DNA of 64,000 nt from Pseudahrensia aquimaris (GCF_042676045.1 NZ_JBHTJV010000013.1:107117-171116), one strand, 5' to 3'; positions 29,515 through 38,751 are shown, counted from the stretch's first letter. Notes: a model not told the origin generated them from the sequence alone. A program made the numbers and translations.

Positions 29515-29654
29515 GAGGTGTGAATTTGTGTGGACAGAGTGTGGAGATGAAACGGGCCCGTTTCAAGGTGCCCTGCGATGGCTGGTTCATGGATATTTTA
29601 GAAACCTGTCTTAAACTGCGCGGTCTGAGGCGCAATGTGACGAGGGGAATAGCG

Positions 29655-31859
29655 ATGCCGATGCAGGAATGGTTTCCGCTTGGGCTGTTTGTCGAAGAGC
29701 TTGAGGGATTTGCTCAACACAAACAGGCGATGGTCGACCACATCTATGCTCTGCGCGAGGCCTCTGGCGAAAAGCGTTCGTCGAAGCGCTCAAGTTGGAC
29801 GGGCGATGTGCACGGCGTTGATGCGATCCACGACGACCCAGTCTTTGCTTGGCTGACGCAGCAGCTTGAAACCAACATCGTCGCCTATCTGAAGGCGCTG
29901 GGGCATAATCTTGATAAGCTGGACATTCACATTCAGCGCTCATGGCCAGTGATCGGTACACGCGGGCAGCGTGTAAAGCGCCACGCTCACAACACGGCGC
30001 ATCTGAGCTCCGTTTGCTACATTTCTGTGCCGAAAGACGCGAGCAAGTCCGGCGAAATTTCGTTTCACAACGACACCAAGCCCAACGAATTGACGCCGGG
30101 CCTCGGCTCTTCGATGACCAAGGCCTATTCGGGCATCAACGCCTTCAACCGCAAGGTGGCAAGCTATGCCCCGCAAGAGGGGCGTTTGGTTTTGTTCCCT
30201 GCCAAGACACTGCATTCGGTGGCGGAGAACATGACGGATGAGGACCGTATCTCGGTCTCCTTCGACATCATCATCACCTCGCGGGCCGACAACAAGGGGC
30301 AAGACGAATTCCTGATGCCCTCGCCGGAGAAGTGGAAAACCATCCAGCTTCCCGACCGCGCGCCCGTCAAACGCTTTAGCGCCCGCACGCCCGCTGCCGC
30401 GCTGCCGGATGCAAGCGACGGGGTGCCACTGACGAAGGCGTCGCGCTATTTCCGCTCGGCCGACCGGTACATGCTGGTGCCTGCGCAAGACCACGTGCTT
30501 TGGGAAACGCGCCGGTTTCGGCACGTCTCCAGCCGCGCCGAGGGGCGGCTTTACGCTGAGAAGATGGCCGCAGCCGATCCGACCAAATGGCGCGAGGCGG
30601 ACGGCGTCAGCCATCTGACGCGCGAGGGTAGCACGAGCTGGAAGGCGTTCAACAACGTGGCCGACCGGCTTTATTGCTATCTGCGCGACCAGAACATCAG
30701 CGCCGACGGTGCTGTGATGAGCGTTCCCAGTGTTGAGCGGTTGAACGGCCACGACGCGCCCACGATGCGGCGCGGGCGGCACCACCTTTGCGCGTATGTG
30801 CGGCTGGACCACGATGCCGACAACGCTGTGATGGCGAAGTTTCGCGATGGTTCTTCGATGAATATGGGGCCGGGGGATCTGGTCTTTGCCAGCGGTTTCC
30901 GCCGCCATGGCCTTTCCGGCAGCGGCGATGTGATGGCGGTGGGTATTGATGTTCCCTCTGTTGCGCGTCCGGGCCTGCTGACTGTCTCGCAGTACCGCGC
31001 GAAGAAGCACGGCGATGATATCGTGTTTGCATGCGGCACCGCGCAGCCTATTACCGCACCTGTGCCAAAGATCGAACTGATGATGGAAAAGCTGAAACGC
31101 GACGCTTCACTGGGGCGCAAGAAGTTCAAGCGCAGTGATTGCCCGGTCATCAACCGCTTTCTGGTGGAGAACACCGACCCCGCCAAGGCCACCGAGGCGG
31201 AGCTTGCGCGCATTCAGGCCTATGGCCGCAAGACCAAGCAGGAGCCGGGTGACGAGCCGAAAGTGCTGGAAAACGTCGATGTGCTGAGCAAGGCCGACTG
31301 CGCCAAACTGCTGGACTACGCCGCCGATCACATGACCTCCGTGGTGCCTGACACGGTGGACGAATTGCCGGAATATCAGGTGAACCTAAGCCACGCGCTT
31401 CTGACGAAAATCCTGGGTGCCAAGAAGGCGGCTGCGGTGTTGAAGCTGCCCGAATTGTTGGGCGCACCGGCGGATGTGGACGTGGCGAAAGTGGCGGAGC
31501 ACACGACGATGTTCATCCGCAAATATTCGCCCGAGACGCGCCCCAACATCTCGTTCCATGCCGACAGTTGCCGCTACACGATCAACATCGCGCTGAACGA
31601 CAATGACGAATTTGAAGGCGGCGACCTGCTGGCCAAACCCGGCAAAAAGCTAAAAACCGTGGCCCGCCAGACCGGCAAGGCCGTGCTGCATTCCGGCAAC
31701 GTGGTGCACGGCGTGACGCAGACGACAAAAGGCGAACGCTGGTCTCTGATCGTGTTCTACAAGGGGCCGGATTTTAGGAAGAAAGCACCGCGCAAGCGCC
31801 CAGCGCGGGTGAAGACGGCGAAGAGCGTGAAGGCGAAGGTGGAAGTGCAAAGGGGGTGA
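29655..31859 (+). CDS. Multi-module 2-oxoglutarate/Fe(II) oxygenase
   Basis: This 734-residue protein joins at least two double-stranded beta-helix oxygenase modules. The N-terminal one (about 1-210) looks like the PF13759/TIGR02466 group: candidate metal ligands are His110 or His112 (RHAHNTAHLSSVCYISVP) and His187 (TLHSVAENM), with Arg198 (DRISVSFDI) for 2-oxoglutarate. The C-terminal one (about 560-710) is prolyl-4-hydroxylase-like, with His635-x-Asp637, His685 (VVHGV) and Arg695 (ERWSLIVF). A middle block (about 370-435: HHLCAYVRL, GPGDLVFASGFRRHG, AVGIDVPSV) repeats the strand pattern with His376/377 and His418 and may be a third, degenerate module. The ATG at 29655 follows GAGGGG by 7 nt. 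The C-terminal tail is basic (RKKAPRKRPARVKTAK). The substrate is unknown. Confidence 0.85.
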   Translation: MPMQEWFPLGLFVEELEGFAQHKQAMVDHIYALREASGEKRSSKRSSWTGDVHGVDAIHDDPVFAWLTQQLETNIVAYLKALGHNLDKLDIHIQRSWPVIGTRGQRVKRHAHNTAHLSSVCYISVPKDASKSGEISFHNDTKPNELTPGLGSSMTKAYSGINAFNRKVASYAPQEGRLVLFPAKTLHSVAENMTDEDRISVSFDIIITSRADNKGQDEFLMPSPEKWKTIQLPDRAPVKRFSARTPAAALPDASDGVPLTKASRYFRSADRYMLVPAQDHVLWETRRFRHVSSRAEGRLYAEKMAAADPTKWREADGVSHLTREGSTSWKAFNNVADRLYCYLRDQNISADGAVMSVPSVERLNGHDAPTMRRGRHHLCAYVRLDHDADNAVMAKFRDGSSMNMGPGDLVFASGFRRHGLSGSGDVMAVGIDVPSVARPGLLTVSQYRAKKHGDDIVFACGTAQPITAPVPKIELMMEKLKRDASLGRKKFKRSDCPVINRFLVENTDPAKATEAELARIQAYGRKTKQEPGDEPKVLENVDVLSKADCAKLLDYAADHMTSVVPDTVDELPEYQVNLSHALLTKILGAKKAAAVLKLPELLGAPADVDVAKVAEHTTMFIRKYSPETRPNISFHADSCRYTINIALNDNDEFEGGDLLAKPGKKLKTVARQTGKAVLHSGNVVHGVTQTTKGERWSLIVFYKGPDFRKKAPRKRPARVKTAKSVKAKVEVQRG

Positions 31860-32218
31860 TGTGTGGTGAAGGTTGGCTGGCCGTTCGGCGCGGAAGAAAA
31901 TCCCGCGCCACTCAACGGAAACCATCCACTCAACACCATCGTTCGCACATGCCACACCATGCTTGCCAACATCGCAGACGGTGTCGAAGTGCTTGCCCCG
32001 ACTTCTCCGCAAAGGCCCAGCGTTATTTTCAAGCGCCCGACGTGCGGCTTCTCGAAACAGACCGTTCTCTGAATTTCATCCGGCAGGCGGAAACGATCAA
32101 TTATTCGTCCCGCAACCGACCCCTCACAAGTAGACCGCACCGGACCGTCCAATACGCGCCGTTCGTTGCACGGGGTGGGGTAAGGGTATGGGAGGAGTGA
32201 AGTGCCGGGATAAATTTT
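31860..32218. other. Intergenic stretch without a supported gene
   Basis: About 360 bp separate the oxygenase stop from the convergent membrane-protein gene. Short open frames exist on both strands, but none has a good ribosome binding site, a recognisable motif or a consistent codon pattern. No clear terminator hairpin with a T tract was found. Confidence 0.5.
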
Positions 32219-32668
32219 TCAGGAGCGGTTGCGCCAATGGTAGTAGCCGAGGCGCACAGCGGCCCAGAACAGCGACAGACCGATGAGCAGGCCGAACACA
32301 ATGCCAATCTTGCCGATCGTGCCGTAATTTTCCCCCAGAGCGTCTCCGGGGCTGAGGTGCATCAGCACCACGATGAACAGGCAGATGCCGGCGGTCTTGT
32401 TGAATTCCTCTGCAACGAACCGCCAGAAAAGGGGCACGTTAGCGAGGCGTTTGTCGAGCGCGGGGCCATAGGTGCGTTCAGCGATTTCCTTGAAAAACAT
32501 GCCAACAAGGAACACAGCAATCAGGATCCACGTTGAGGGCAAGGCTGGGTCGAAGTCACCGAAAATCAGATAGGTCAAAAGCCCAAGAAACGGCACCATG
32601 ATGACCGCGATGGCGATGCCGAGCATGATCTGGTTCTGGCGCTCGTTCTGTCGGTTCACGTCAGCCAT
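32219..32668 (-). CDS. Four-helix integral membrane protein, unknown function
   Basis: This 149-residue protein is mostly membrane: helices at about 15-37, 45-63, 94-110 and 122-144, with a cytoplasmic-looking loop (KEIAERTYGPALDKRLANVPLFWRFVAEEFNK) between the second and third. No family was recognised. The ATG at 32668 overlaps the stop of the upstream membrane-protein gene by 8 bp, so the two are probably translated together and may form a complex. Confidence 0.7.
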   Translation of the reverse strand: MADVNRQNERQNQIMLGIAIAVIMVPFLGLLTYLIFGDFDPALPSTWILIAVFLVGMFFKEIAERTYGPALDKRLANVPLFWRFVAEEFNKTAGICLFIVVLMHLSPGDALGENYGTIGKIGIVFGLLIGLSLFWAAVRLGYYHWRNRS

Positions 32669-33179
32669 AGGCAAACCTCTGAGCGCTTTTGATGATGTCG
32701 CGCTTTCTGTTCAGATATGCGTGTCGCAGGCCAAATGTCAGCAGCACAAACAGAAGGGTGCCGAACGTGGCGCATTCATAGAGGAAGACGGCCAAGCCGT
32801 TCGACGTATCTGCCCACAGGATGCCCGCAGCAAACAGAAACGGGGCAGCCCGCAGCGATACCCGTGTATGGAGCGAGCGAAAACGCTTCAGCGTATGAAG
32901 TTTGTTTGCGGGAAGCGGGCCAATAAACAGGAAACGCAGCGTTTCCCAAACGAACGCCAGCAGCGGCAGACTGAGGCTCGCAGCGCCCCGCACGCCATCC
33001 GGCGCATGTTCATTCATGATGAGCAGGTAAAGGCCGAAAATGATCGCAAAGGCGACGACAATCAGCAACAGCATGGACCGCACACGATCCCGCGCGTCGA
33101 TCTCATCAGGATCGAACGGATCAAATGCCCGAACAGGAGCCCTTCGGGAAGATCCATAACTGTAAATCGCCGCTGCCAT
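32661..33179 (-). CDS. Integral membrane protein, unknown function
   Basis: This 172-residue protein has a basic cytoplasmic start (about 1-33, YSYGSSRRAPVRAFDPFDPDE) and three or four membrane helices (about 34-54, 67-87, 110-125 and 133-152), with a basic end. No conserved motif was recognised. It is the first gene of a two-gene overlapping unit with the membrane protein at 32219. Confidence 0.7.
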   Translation of the reverse strand: MAAAIYSYGSSRRAPVRAFDPFDPDEIDARDRVRSMLLLIVVAFAIIFGLYLLIMNEHAPDGVRGAASLSLPLLAFVWETLRFLFIGPLPANKLHTLKRFRSLHTRVSLRAAPFLFAAGILWADTSNGLAVFLYECATFGTLLFVLLTFGLRHAYLNRKRDIIKSAQRFAYG

Positions 33180-33274
33180 GGGGCCAGTTTAGGGCAGGGC
33201 GGTGGGTGAAGTGTTCATTGGGCAGGGGAAGTTGAGGATGTGGTTAGTGGAGGGTGAAGGGGGGCGGGAAAGAC

Positions 33275-34579
33275 TTACAGCGAACTTACCAACAGCTTAC
33301 CGTCCTCCGAATCGACTTGCTCTCGAACATAGGTTTTCAACATCTTTCGGTTCTCGGGCGTTAAGCTAGACCATTTTTGTTTCCAAACGCCGTAGGCAGC
33401 CCATGAGTAGCCTAGTTTGTTCTCGCTTCTCATGTGTTCCATTGAATGTTTTACGGCTTCAAGGAAAACGGTTTCGATTGAACTTCCAGCAATGTCCTTT
33501 TTGCATGCCCAGTGGGTGAGCCAACTCGCTAGATGCTCATACTGCGACCAAGCACTAGTTTCTTGAGAAAACCCTATTTTCCGTTTGAGCATCTCTCCGA
33601 CCTTTGACACCATTGCATCCTCTGACAGGTCTATTCCATCAGATTCTGCGGCTGATATAATCTCGAAGAAGCAATTTTTTGTCTTTAGATAATTATCGGT
33701 AAATTCATATTCATCTCTAAATACTTTGCGCACTGTCTCTCGAGTTTTTTCGAGGCAATTTTTTGCTTCTTCCATTTCACCGCCAAGTAAACAAAAGAAT
33801 TGCTCGACTTCTGTATCATCAATTACGCGAATTCCAAATGTTGAAGCGTAAAAATCTTTCACATTTTGGCTAATTTCATCCCGCGATACGAAAAACAAAT
33901 TTGAACCCAAGGAAAATCCAGAGTGGGAGTTTCTTAGTTCGTCCAATATCTTTTTGAGATTGAAGTCTGAAAGAGAGTATCCAACTATGACTGTAGTATT
34001 CTCTAGCAAGGCTGTACTTATTTTCCTAGAAAAATAGTTTTCACCACTCAGAAATCTGTAATAATCTTTCGTTGTGATAATCATATCTTGAGGAGAGTCG
34101 ATTGAGCCATGTATATGAAAGACATTTACAGCAGCATTTGATCTCGGTATCGGTCTTCCAGGTGTCAGTGACTGAGTTCGTTCCGCACCGGTCAGATTTT
34201 CCGCTAACTTGTCATAGTTAGTAGTAAATATCGTACCTTCGAAACCAGCCAGAAATTTCTGCGTTTCGTCAATTTTTCCCGACAGTTCAATTTCCGAAAT
34301 CACAGACGCTGTAATTTCGTAGATGTCTTTGTCGACACTTTCCAAATTCAGCCTGATGACCTCTGCGATCTCCTCCAGTGTTAGCGCCGGAGCACTATCC
34401 TCTGGAAGGAGTTCAGTCAGTAGTTCTTTTCCATTTTTGCAGTGGCTACTTAATTGCTCCAACAACTCAATCCAGCTTGGAGCCGCGTTTCCGGAAACGG
34501 CCTTTGAAAAGCCGGTTCCGGATAGAATACATAAGCGTTTGGACGCAGCGGAATAAGCTATTTCAAAGTAGTCACTCAT
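33275..34579 (-). CDS. SIR2-domain protein, candidate NAD-consuming defence effector
   Basis: This 434-residue protein has an N-terminal SIR2-like fold (about 10-260). The NAD-binding loop is CILSGTGFSKAVSGNAAPSW (Gly21-Thr22-Gly23), the core TIFTTNYDKL includes Asn121 and Asp123, and VFHIHGSID includes His157. VIVGYSLSDFNLKKIL completes the SIR2_2-type pattern. The C-terminal 170 residues are helical and not recognised. No deacetylase zinc site is seen. Many bacterial SIR2 proteins of this kind degrade NAD+ during phage infection; that role is inferred here. The gene is clearly more AT-rich than its neighbours and lies 32 bp after nrdJ on the same strand, which suggests horizontal acquisition downstream of a housekeeping gene. 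Confidence 0.82.
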   Translation of the reverse strand: MSDYFEIAYSAASKRLCILSGTGFSKAVSGNAAPSWIELLEQLSSHCKNGKELLTELLPEDSAPALTLEEIAEVIRLNLESVDKDIYEITASVISEIELSGKIDETQKFLAGFEGTIFTTNYDKLAENLTGAERTQSLTPGRPIPRSNAAVNVFHIHGSIDSPQDMIITTKDYYRFLSGENYFSRKISTALLENTTVIVGYSLSDFNLKKILDELRNSHSGFSLGSNLFFVSRDEISQNVKDFYASTFGIRVIDDTEVEQFFCLLGGEMEEAKNCLEKTRETVRKVFRDEYEFTDNYLKTKNCFFEIISAAESDGIDLSEDAMVSKVGEMLKRKIGFSQETSAWSQYEHLASWLTHWACKKDIAGSSIETVFLEAVKHSMEHMRSENKLGYSWAAYGVWKQKWSSLTPENRKMLKTYVREQVDSEDGKLLVSSL

Positions 34580-34611
34580 GCTGTGGTTTAGAGGCTAAGT
34601 CTCATCGCTTC

Positions 34612-37600
34612 TTAACTACACCCAGTCGTCCCGCCGCAGCTGTCGCACTTCAAACAAGTCCCGTTTCGCACGAGCGTGAAGTTCTGGCATTCGGGGCAGC
34701 TTTCGCCTTCGTAGCCTTGCATTCTGGCCATGGCCCGCTGTTCGCCTTTGGAGGGTGTGTGGGCTGGGGCTACTTCGCCTTGTTCTACGGTTGAACGGTT
34801 GTTTTCCTCGTAGTCGCGTTTGAAGGCGGTGGCCGCTTCGGCCATGCCGTCGTGAACGGGGTGGGAAGCGATGGCGGTTGCCGTGGTTGCTGTTCCGCCG
34901 CCGATGGCTGTGACGACCGTTGAGCCGCCGCTGCCGCCGTTTCCGCCGGAGAACGAGCCTTTCGGGTCGCTTCCCGTGCTGGCGGAACCGTCAACGACCG
35001 AAAGCTTCGAGCCGCGTGTCAGGCCGCGGGAAACGGCCTGCGCTTCGCCGGATTTCACGCCTTTGCCCAGAGCGGTCGATCCGAAATCGGATGTGTCGAC
35101 ATGGGCAAGGTCGTGGCGGTCGAGATAGGAGACGGCCAGTTCGCGGAACACGTAGTCGAGGATCGACGTTGCGTTCTTGATTGCATCGTTGCCGATGACG
35201 GGGCCGGCTGGCTCGAATTTGGTGAAGGTGAAGGCCTCCACGTATTCATCCAGCGGCACGCCATATTGCAGGCCTAGCGACACGGCGATGGCGAAGTTGT
35301 TCATCATCGCGCGGAAGGCAGCGCCTTCCTTGTGCATGTCGATGAAAATCTCGCCGAGCGACCCATCGTCAAACTCGCCGGAGCGCAGGTACACTTTGTG
35401 GCCGCCAACGACGGCTTTCTGGGTGTAGCCTTTGCGGCGGTTTGGCAGCTTCTGGCGGCGGCGCACTTCGCGCTCAACGATTTTCTCAACGATCTTTTCG
35501 CTGATCTGCGTCGCAGCGGCAGCCTTCGGCGCTTCGATCAGGTTTTCCAGCGCGTCTTCGTCGTCCTCATCTTCGATCAGCGAAGCGTTGAGGGGCTGGG
35601 AGAGCTTGGAGCCATCACGGTAGAGCGCGTTGGCTTTCAGGCCCAGTTTCCAAGACAGCATGTAAGCGGCGGTGCAATCCTCAACGGTTGCATCGTTTGG
35701 CATGTTGATCGTCTTTGAAATCGCGCCGGAGATGAACGGCTGGGCCGCTGCCATCATGCGGATGTGCGATTCTGTGGACAGCGCACGGGTGCCGATCTTG
35801 CCGCATGGGTTGGCGCAATCAAAGACGGGCAGGTGCTCGTCTTTCAGGCCCGGTGCGCCTTCCAGCGTCATCGCTCCGCAGCAATAGATGTTGGCGGCCT
35901 GAATTTCGTCCTTCGAGAAGCCGATAGCGGCGAGAAGATCGAAGTTGAAGTCGTTCAACTGCTCGTCGGTTAGGCCGAGTTTGTCTTTGCAGAATTCTTC
36001 GCCCAGCGACCATTTGTTGAAGGCAAATTTGATGTCGAACGCTTGTGCCAGACCGTCTTCGACAGCCTTGATCTGCTCGGGGCCAAAGCCCTTGGCTTCC
36101 AGCGCACCGTGGGAGATGGCGTTGGAGCCTTTCAGCGTGCCGTTGCCGACCGCATAGGTGATCATATGCTCCACTTCGGCTTCGGAATAGCCGAGGTTTG
36201 ACAGAGCTTCCGGCACGGCGCGGTTGATGATTTTGAAGTAACCGCCACCGGCGAGTTTCTTGAATTTCACCAACGCGAAGTCTGGCTCGATGCCGGTCGT
36301 GTCGCAATCCATCACCAGGCCGATTGTTCCCGTGGGTGCGATGACGGTGGATTGAGCGTTGCGGTAGCCGTGCTTTTCGCCGAGCTCCAGAGCGCGGTCC
36401 CAAGCGGCTTTCGCGTGGTCGGAGAGCGTTTTGTCGGAAATGTTGGCATGGTCCAGCGGGACAGGGTTCACAGCGAGAGCTTCGTAGCCGTCCGCATTGC
36501 CGTGAGCGGCGTTGCGGTGATTGCGGATCACGCGCAGCATGTGCTCTCGGTTTGGTGCAAATTCCGGGAACGGGCCTTGCTCCTTGGCCATCAGAGCGGA
36601 TGTCTCGTAGCAAACGCCCGTCATGATTGCGGTGATCGCACCACAAATCGCGCGGCCTTCGTCGCTGTCATAAGGAATGCCAGCCGTCATAAGCAGGCCG
36701 CCGATGTTGGCGAAGCCGAGGCCAGTCGTGCGGTAATCGTAGGAAAGCTGTGCGATTTCTTTTGACGGGAACTGTGCCATCAGAACCGATATTTCCAGCA
36801 CCATCATCCAAAGACGTGTGGCGTGTTCGAAAGCTTCAACATCGAAGGACTTGTCGCCCTTGCGGAACTGAAGAAGGTTCAGCGAAGCGAGGTTACAGGC
36901 CGTATCGTCCAAGAACATATATTCGGAGCAGGGGTTCGATGCGCGGATCGGGCCAGCTTCGGGGCAGGTGTGCCAGTCGTTCATGGTTGTGTTGTAGTGC
37001 AGGCCTGGGTCGGCGGACTGCCAGGCTGCTGTGCCGATTTTGTCCCACAGGTCGCGGGCCATCAACGTTTTGGTCACCGAACCGTCTTTACGGGCGATCA
37101 GGTTCCATTCTTCGTCTTTTTCGACTGCTTGCAGGAACTCGTCTTTGATGGACACCGAGTTGTTGGAATTCTGGCCGGAAACCGTGAGGTAGGCGTCAGA
37201 GTCCCAATCGGTGTTGTAAACCGGGAAATCAATATCGGTGTAACCTTGGCGTGCCAGCGCGATGCAGCGAGCGACGTAGTTTTCCGGCACCATGTTCTTC
37301 TTCGCCGCACGCACTTCGCGTTTCAGGGCTGGGTTCTTGTTCGGGTCAAAGCAATCGCCGTCCGGGCCTTCGCAGTTCACGCAGGCTTTCATGATGGCTT
37401 TCATGTGCTTGGAGACGACTTTCGAGCCGGTCACGATGGCCGCAACCTTCTGCTCTTCGGTCACTTTCCACTCGATATATTGCTCGATATCCGGGTGGTC
37501 GATGTCGACGACAACCATTTTCGCCGCACGGCGCGTTGTGCCGCCAGATTTGATCGCGCCTGCTGCGCGGTCGCCGATTTTGAGGAATGACATGAGGCCG

Positions 37601-38355
37601 GAGGACTTGCCGCCGCCGGAGAGGGGCTCGTTCTCGCCGCGGATATAGGAGAAGTTGGAGCCTGTGCCTGAACCGTATTTGAACAGGCGCGCCTCGCGAA
37701 CCCAAAGGTCCATAATGCCGCCGTCGTTCACGAGATCATCGCCAACACTCTGAATGAAGCAAGCGTGCGGCTGTGGGTGCTCGTAGGAGGACTTCGACTT
37801 GGTCAGTTTGCCGGTCTCGAAGTCAACGTAATAGTGGCCTTGGGCGGGGCCATCGATGCCGTATGCCCAATGCAGGCCTGTGTTGAACCACTGGGGAGAG
37901 TTTGGCGCGACCTTCTGGGTCGCCAACATGAAGCAAAGCTCGTCGAAATAGGCTTCGGCGTCGGTATCGCTGTCGAAATAGCCGCCTTTCCAGCCCCAAT
38001 AGGTCCAAGTGCCTGCCAGACGGCGGAAAACCTGCTCAGCGGTCATTTCCGGACCGTAGCGTTCGGCTTTCGGCAGTTTCTTTAGCGCGTCTTTGTCTTC
38101 AACCGAGCGCCACAGAAAGGAGGGAACATCGTTCTCTTCGACTTTCTTCAGTACGGCTGGTACGCCCGCCTTGCGGAAATACTTTTGTGCGATGATGTCA
38201 GCTGCAACCTGGCTGAACTGCTCGGGGACCAAAATGTCCTCCAGCTTGAACACCACGGAGCCATCCGGGTTTTTGATTTCGGATGTAGCGGTGCGCATCG
38301 GCACGCCCGCAAAGGGTGATTTTCCAGCTTCGGTATAGTGGCGTTCAATGCGCAT
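34612..38355 (-). CDS. nrdJ: Vitamin B12-dependent ribonucleoside-diphosphate reductase (class II)
   Basis: This 1247-residue adenosylcobalamin-dependent reductase converts ribonucleotides to deoxyribonucleotides with no oxygen requirement. Landmarks are SPQWFNTGLHWAYG, ACFIQSVGDDLV, GSGTGSNFSYIRGENEPLSGGGKSSG, ASNPCSEYMFLDDTACNLASLNL (substrate-site cysteine), PTGTIGLVMDCDTTGIEPDFALVKFK and a C-terminal redox zinc ribbon (CPECQNFTLVRNGTC, CDSCGG). The ATG at 38355 (MRIERHYTE) fits the family; an in-frame ATG at 38409 would add 18 residues. It is the only ribonucleotide reductase in the window and has a long regulatory upstream region with candidate NrdR and CtrA sites. Confidence 0.97.
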   Translation of the reverse strand: MRIERHYTEAGKSPFAGVPMRTATSEIKNPDGSVVFKLEDILVPEQFSQVAADIIAQKYFRKAGVPAVLKKVEENDVPSFLWRSVEDKDALKKLPKAERYGPEMTAEQVFRRLAGTWTYWGWKGGYFDSDTDAEAYFDELCFMLATQKVAPNSPQWFNTGLHWAYGIDGPAQGHYYVDFETGKLTKSKSSYEHPQPHACFIQSVGDDLVNDGGIMDLWVREARLFKYGSGTGSNFSYIRGENEPLSGGGKSSGLMSFLKIGDRAAGAIKSGGTTRRAAKMVVVDIDHPDIEQYIEWKVTEEQKVAAIVTGSKVVSKHMKAIMKACVNCEGPDGDCFDPNKNPALKREVRAAKKNMVPENYVARCIALARQGYTDIDFPVYNTDWDSDAYLTVSGQNSNNSVSIKDEFLQAVEKDEEWNLIARKDGSVTKTLMARDLWDKIGTAAWQSADPGLHYNTTMNDWHTCPEAGPIRASNPCSEYMFLDDTACNLASLNLLQFRKGDKSFDVEAFEHATRLWMMVLEISVLMAQFPSKEIAQLSYDYRTTGLGFANIGGLLMTAGIPYDSDEGRAICGAITAIMTGVCYETSALMAKEQGPFPEFAPNREHMLRVIRNHRNAAHGNADGYEALAVNPVPLDHANISDKTLSDHAKAAWDRALELGEKHGYRNAQSTVIAPTGTIGLVMDCDTTGIEPDFALVKFKKLAGGGYFKIINRAVPEALSNLGYSEAEVEHMITYAVGNGTLKGSNAISHGALEAKGFGPEQIKAVEDGLAQAFDIKFAFNKWSLGEEFCKDKLGLTDEQLNDFNFDLLAAIGFSKDEIQAANIYCCGAMTLEGAPGLKDEHLPVFDCANPCGKIGTRALSTESHIRMMAAAQPFISGAISKTINMPNDATVEDCTAAYMLSWKLGLKANALYRDGSKLSQPLNASLIEDEDDEDALENLIEAPKAAAATQISEKIVEKIVEREVRRRQKLPNRRKGYTQKAVVGGHKVYLRSGEFDDGSLGEIFIDMHKEGAAFRAMMNNFAIAVSLGLQYGVPLDEYVEAFTFTKFEPAGPVIGNDAIKNATSILDYVFRELAVSYLDRHDLAHVDTSDFGSTALGKGVKSGEAQAVSRGLTRGSKLSVVDGSASTGSDPKGSFSGGNGGSGGSTVVTAIGGGTATTATAIASHPVHDGMAEAATAFKRDYEENNRSTVEQGEVAPAHTPSKGEQRAMARMQGYEGESCPECQNFTLVRNGTCLKCDSCGGTTGCS

Positions 38356-38412
38356 CGTTCGATAGTCCCTCGTTCGCCGGATCGGCTTCCTGCCGTCCGG
38401 TTGTCTCAATTT

Positions 38413-38529
38413 CTAGCCCCGCTTTTGTTCAGCAGTGCCCCCGGTTTGTCTTCCCCGGAATGTGTGGCGGACCCAGTGGACGACGGTTTCTTGAACGAAC
38501 CGCTTGGCCATTGATGCCGCCTCCGGCAT
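38413..38529 (-). CDS. Possible 38-residue leader ORF upstream of nrdJ
   Basis: An open frame starting at ATG 38529 and ending 57 bp before the nrdJ start would encode a basic 38-residue peptide (containing MAKRFVQETVVHWVRHTFRG). The reading frame stays open for about another 40 codons upstream but without a usable start. Composition looks protein-like and the position suits a leader or coupled small gene, but no homologue is recognised and no strong ribosome binding site is seen. Confidence 0.3.
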   Translation of the reverse strand: MPEAASMAKRFVQETVVHWVRHTFRGRQTGGTAEQKRG

Positions 38530-38691
38530 GCGGACGATGAAACCAGCCCCTGAAAGGCTTGCATCATCCGGTGTTACGCGTGCGGAGCCGACAACGAAGC
38601 CGCTCCTAAAAATACAGTGGTTCGCAAGGTGCTATGACGTGTTGCGGTTGAAAGCGTGAGTGCGATTGGTTCAATCGCTTCGCTGTCGCCA

Positions 38692-38740
38692 ACGCGTTAT
38701 ATAGTATCCTTCCGCCCCGCCTACTACAAGATGTAGTAGG
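38692..38740 (-). promoter_or_regulatory. Candidate NrdR box pair upstream of nrdJ
   Basis: Two sites resembling the 16-bp NrdR box lie with centres 32 bp apart. The first spans 38692-38707 (on the minus strand ATACTATATAACGCGT, close to the acaCtATATa consensus). The second is within a perfect inverted repeat at 38720-38740 (CCTACTACA, 3-nt spacer, TGTAGTAGG). A spacing of about three helical turns is typical of NrdR box pairs that repress ribonucleotide reductase genes. They sit about 340 bp before the nrdJ ATG. The assignment is by pattern only. Confidence 0.5.
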
Positions 38741-38751
38741 CTCTAATTGTG

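Noticed and set aside
29267..29614. Proline-rich open frame opposite the DUF533 gene
   Set aside because: It is the mirror of the Gly-rich repeats of the minus-strand gene and has no independent support.
31863..32072. 69-codon open frame after the oxygenase gene
   Set aside because: No ribosome binding site, no motif, and competing frames on the other strand; treated as non-coding.
38356..38720. Cobalamin riboswitch in the nrdJ leader
   Set aside because: A CACTG...GGGGAA segment between GTC and GAC recalls one part of the element, but the B12 box (AGCCAGGAGACC type) and the CCCCGCAACTGT segment were not found. A covariance search would decide; not annotated.
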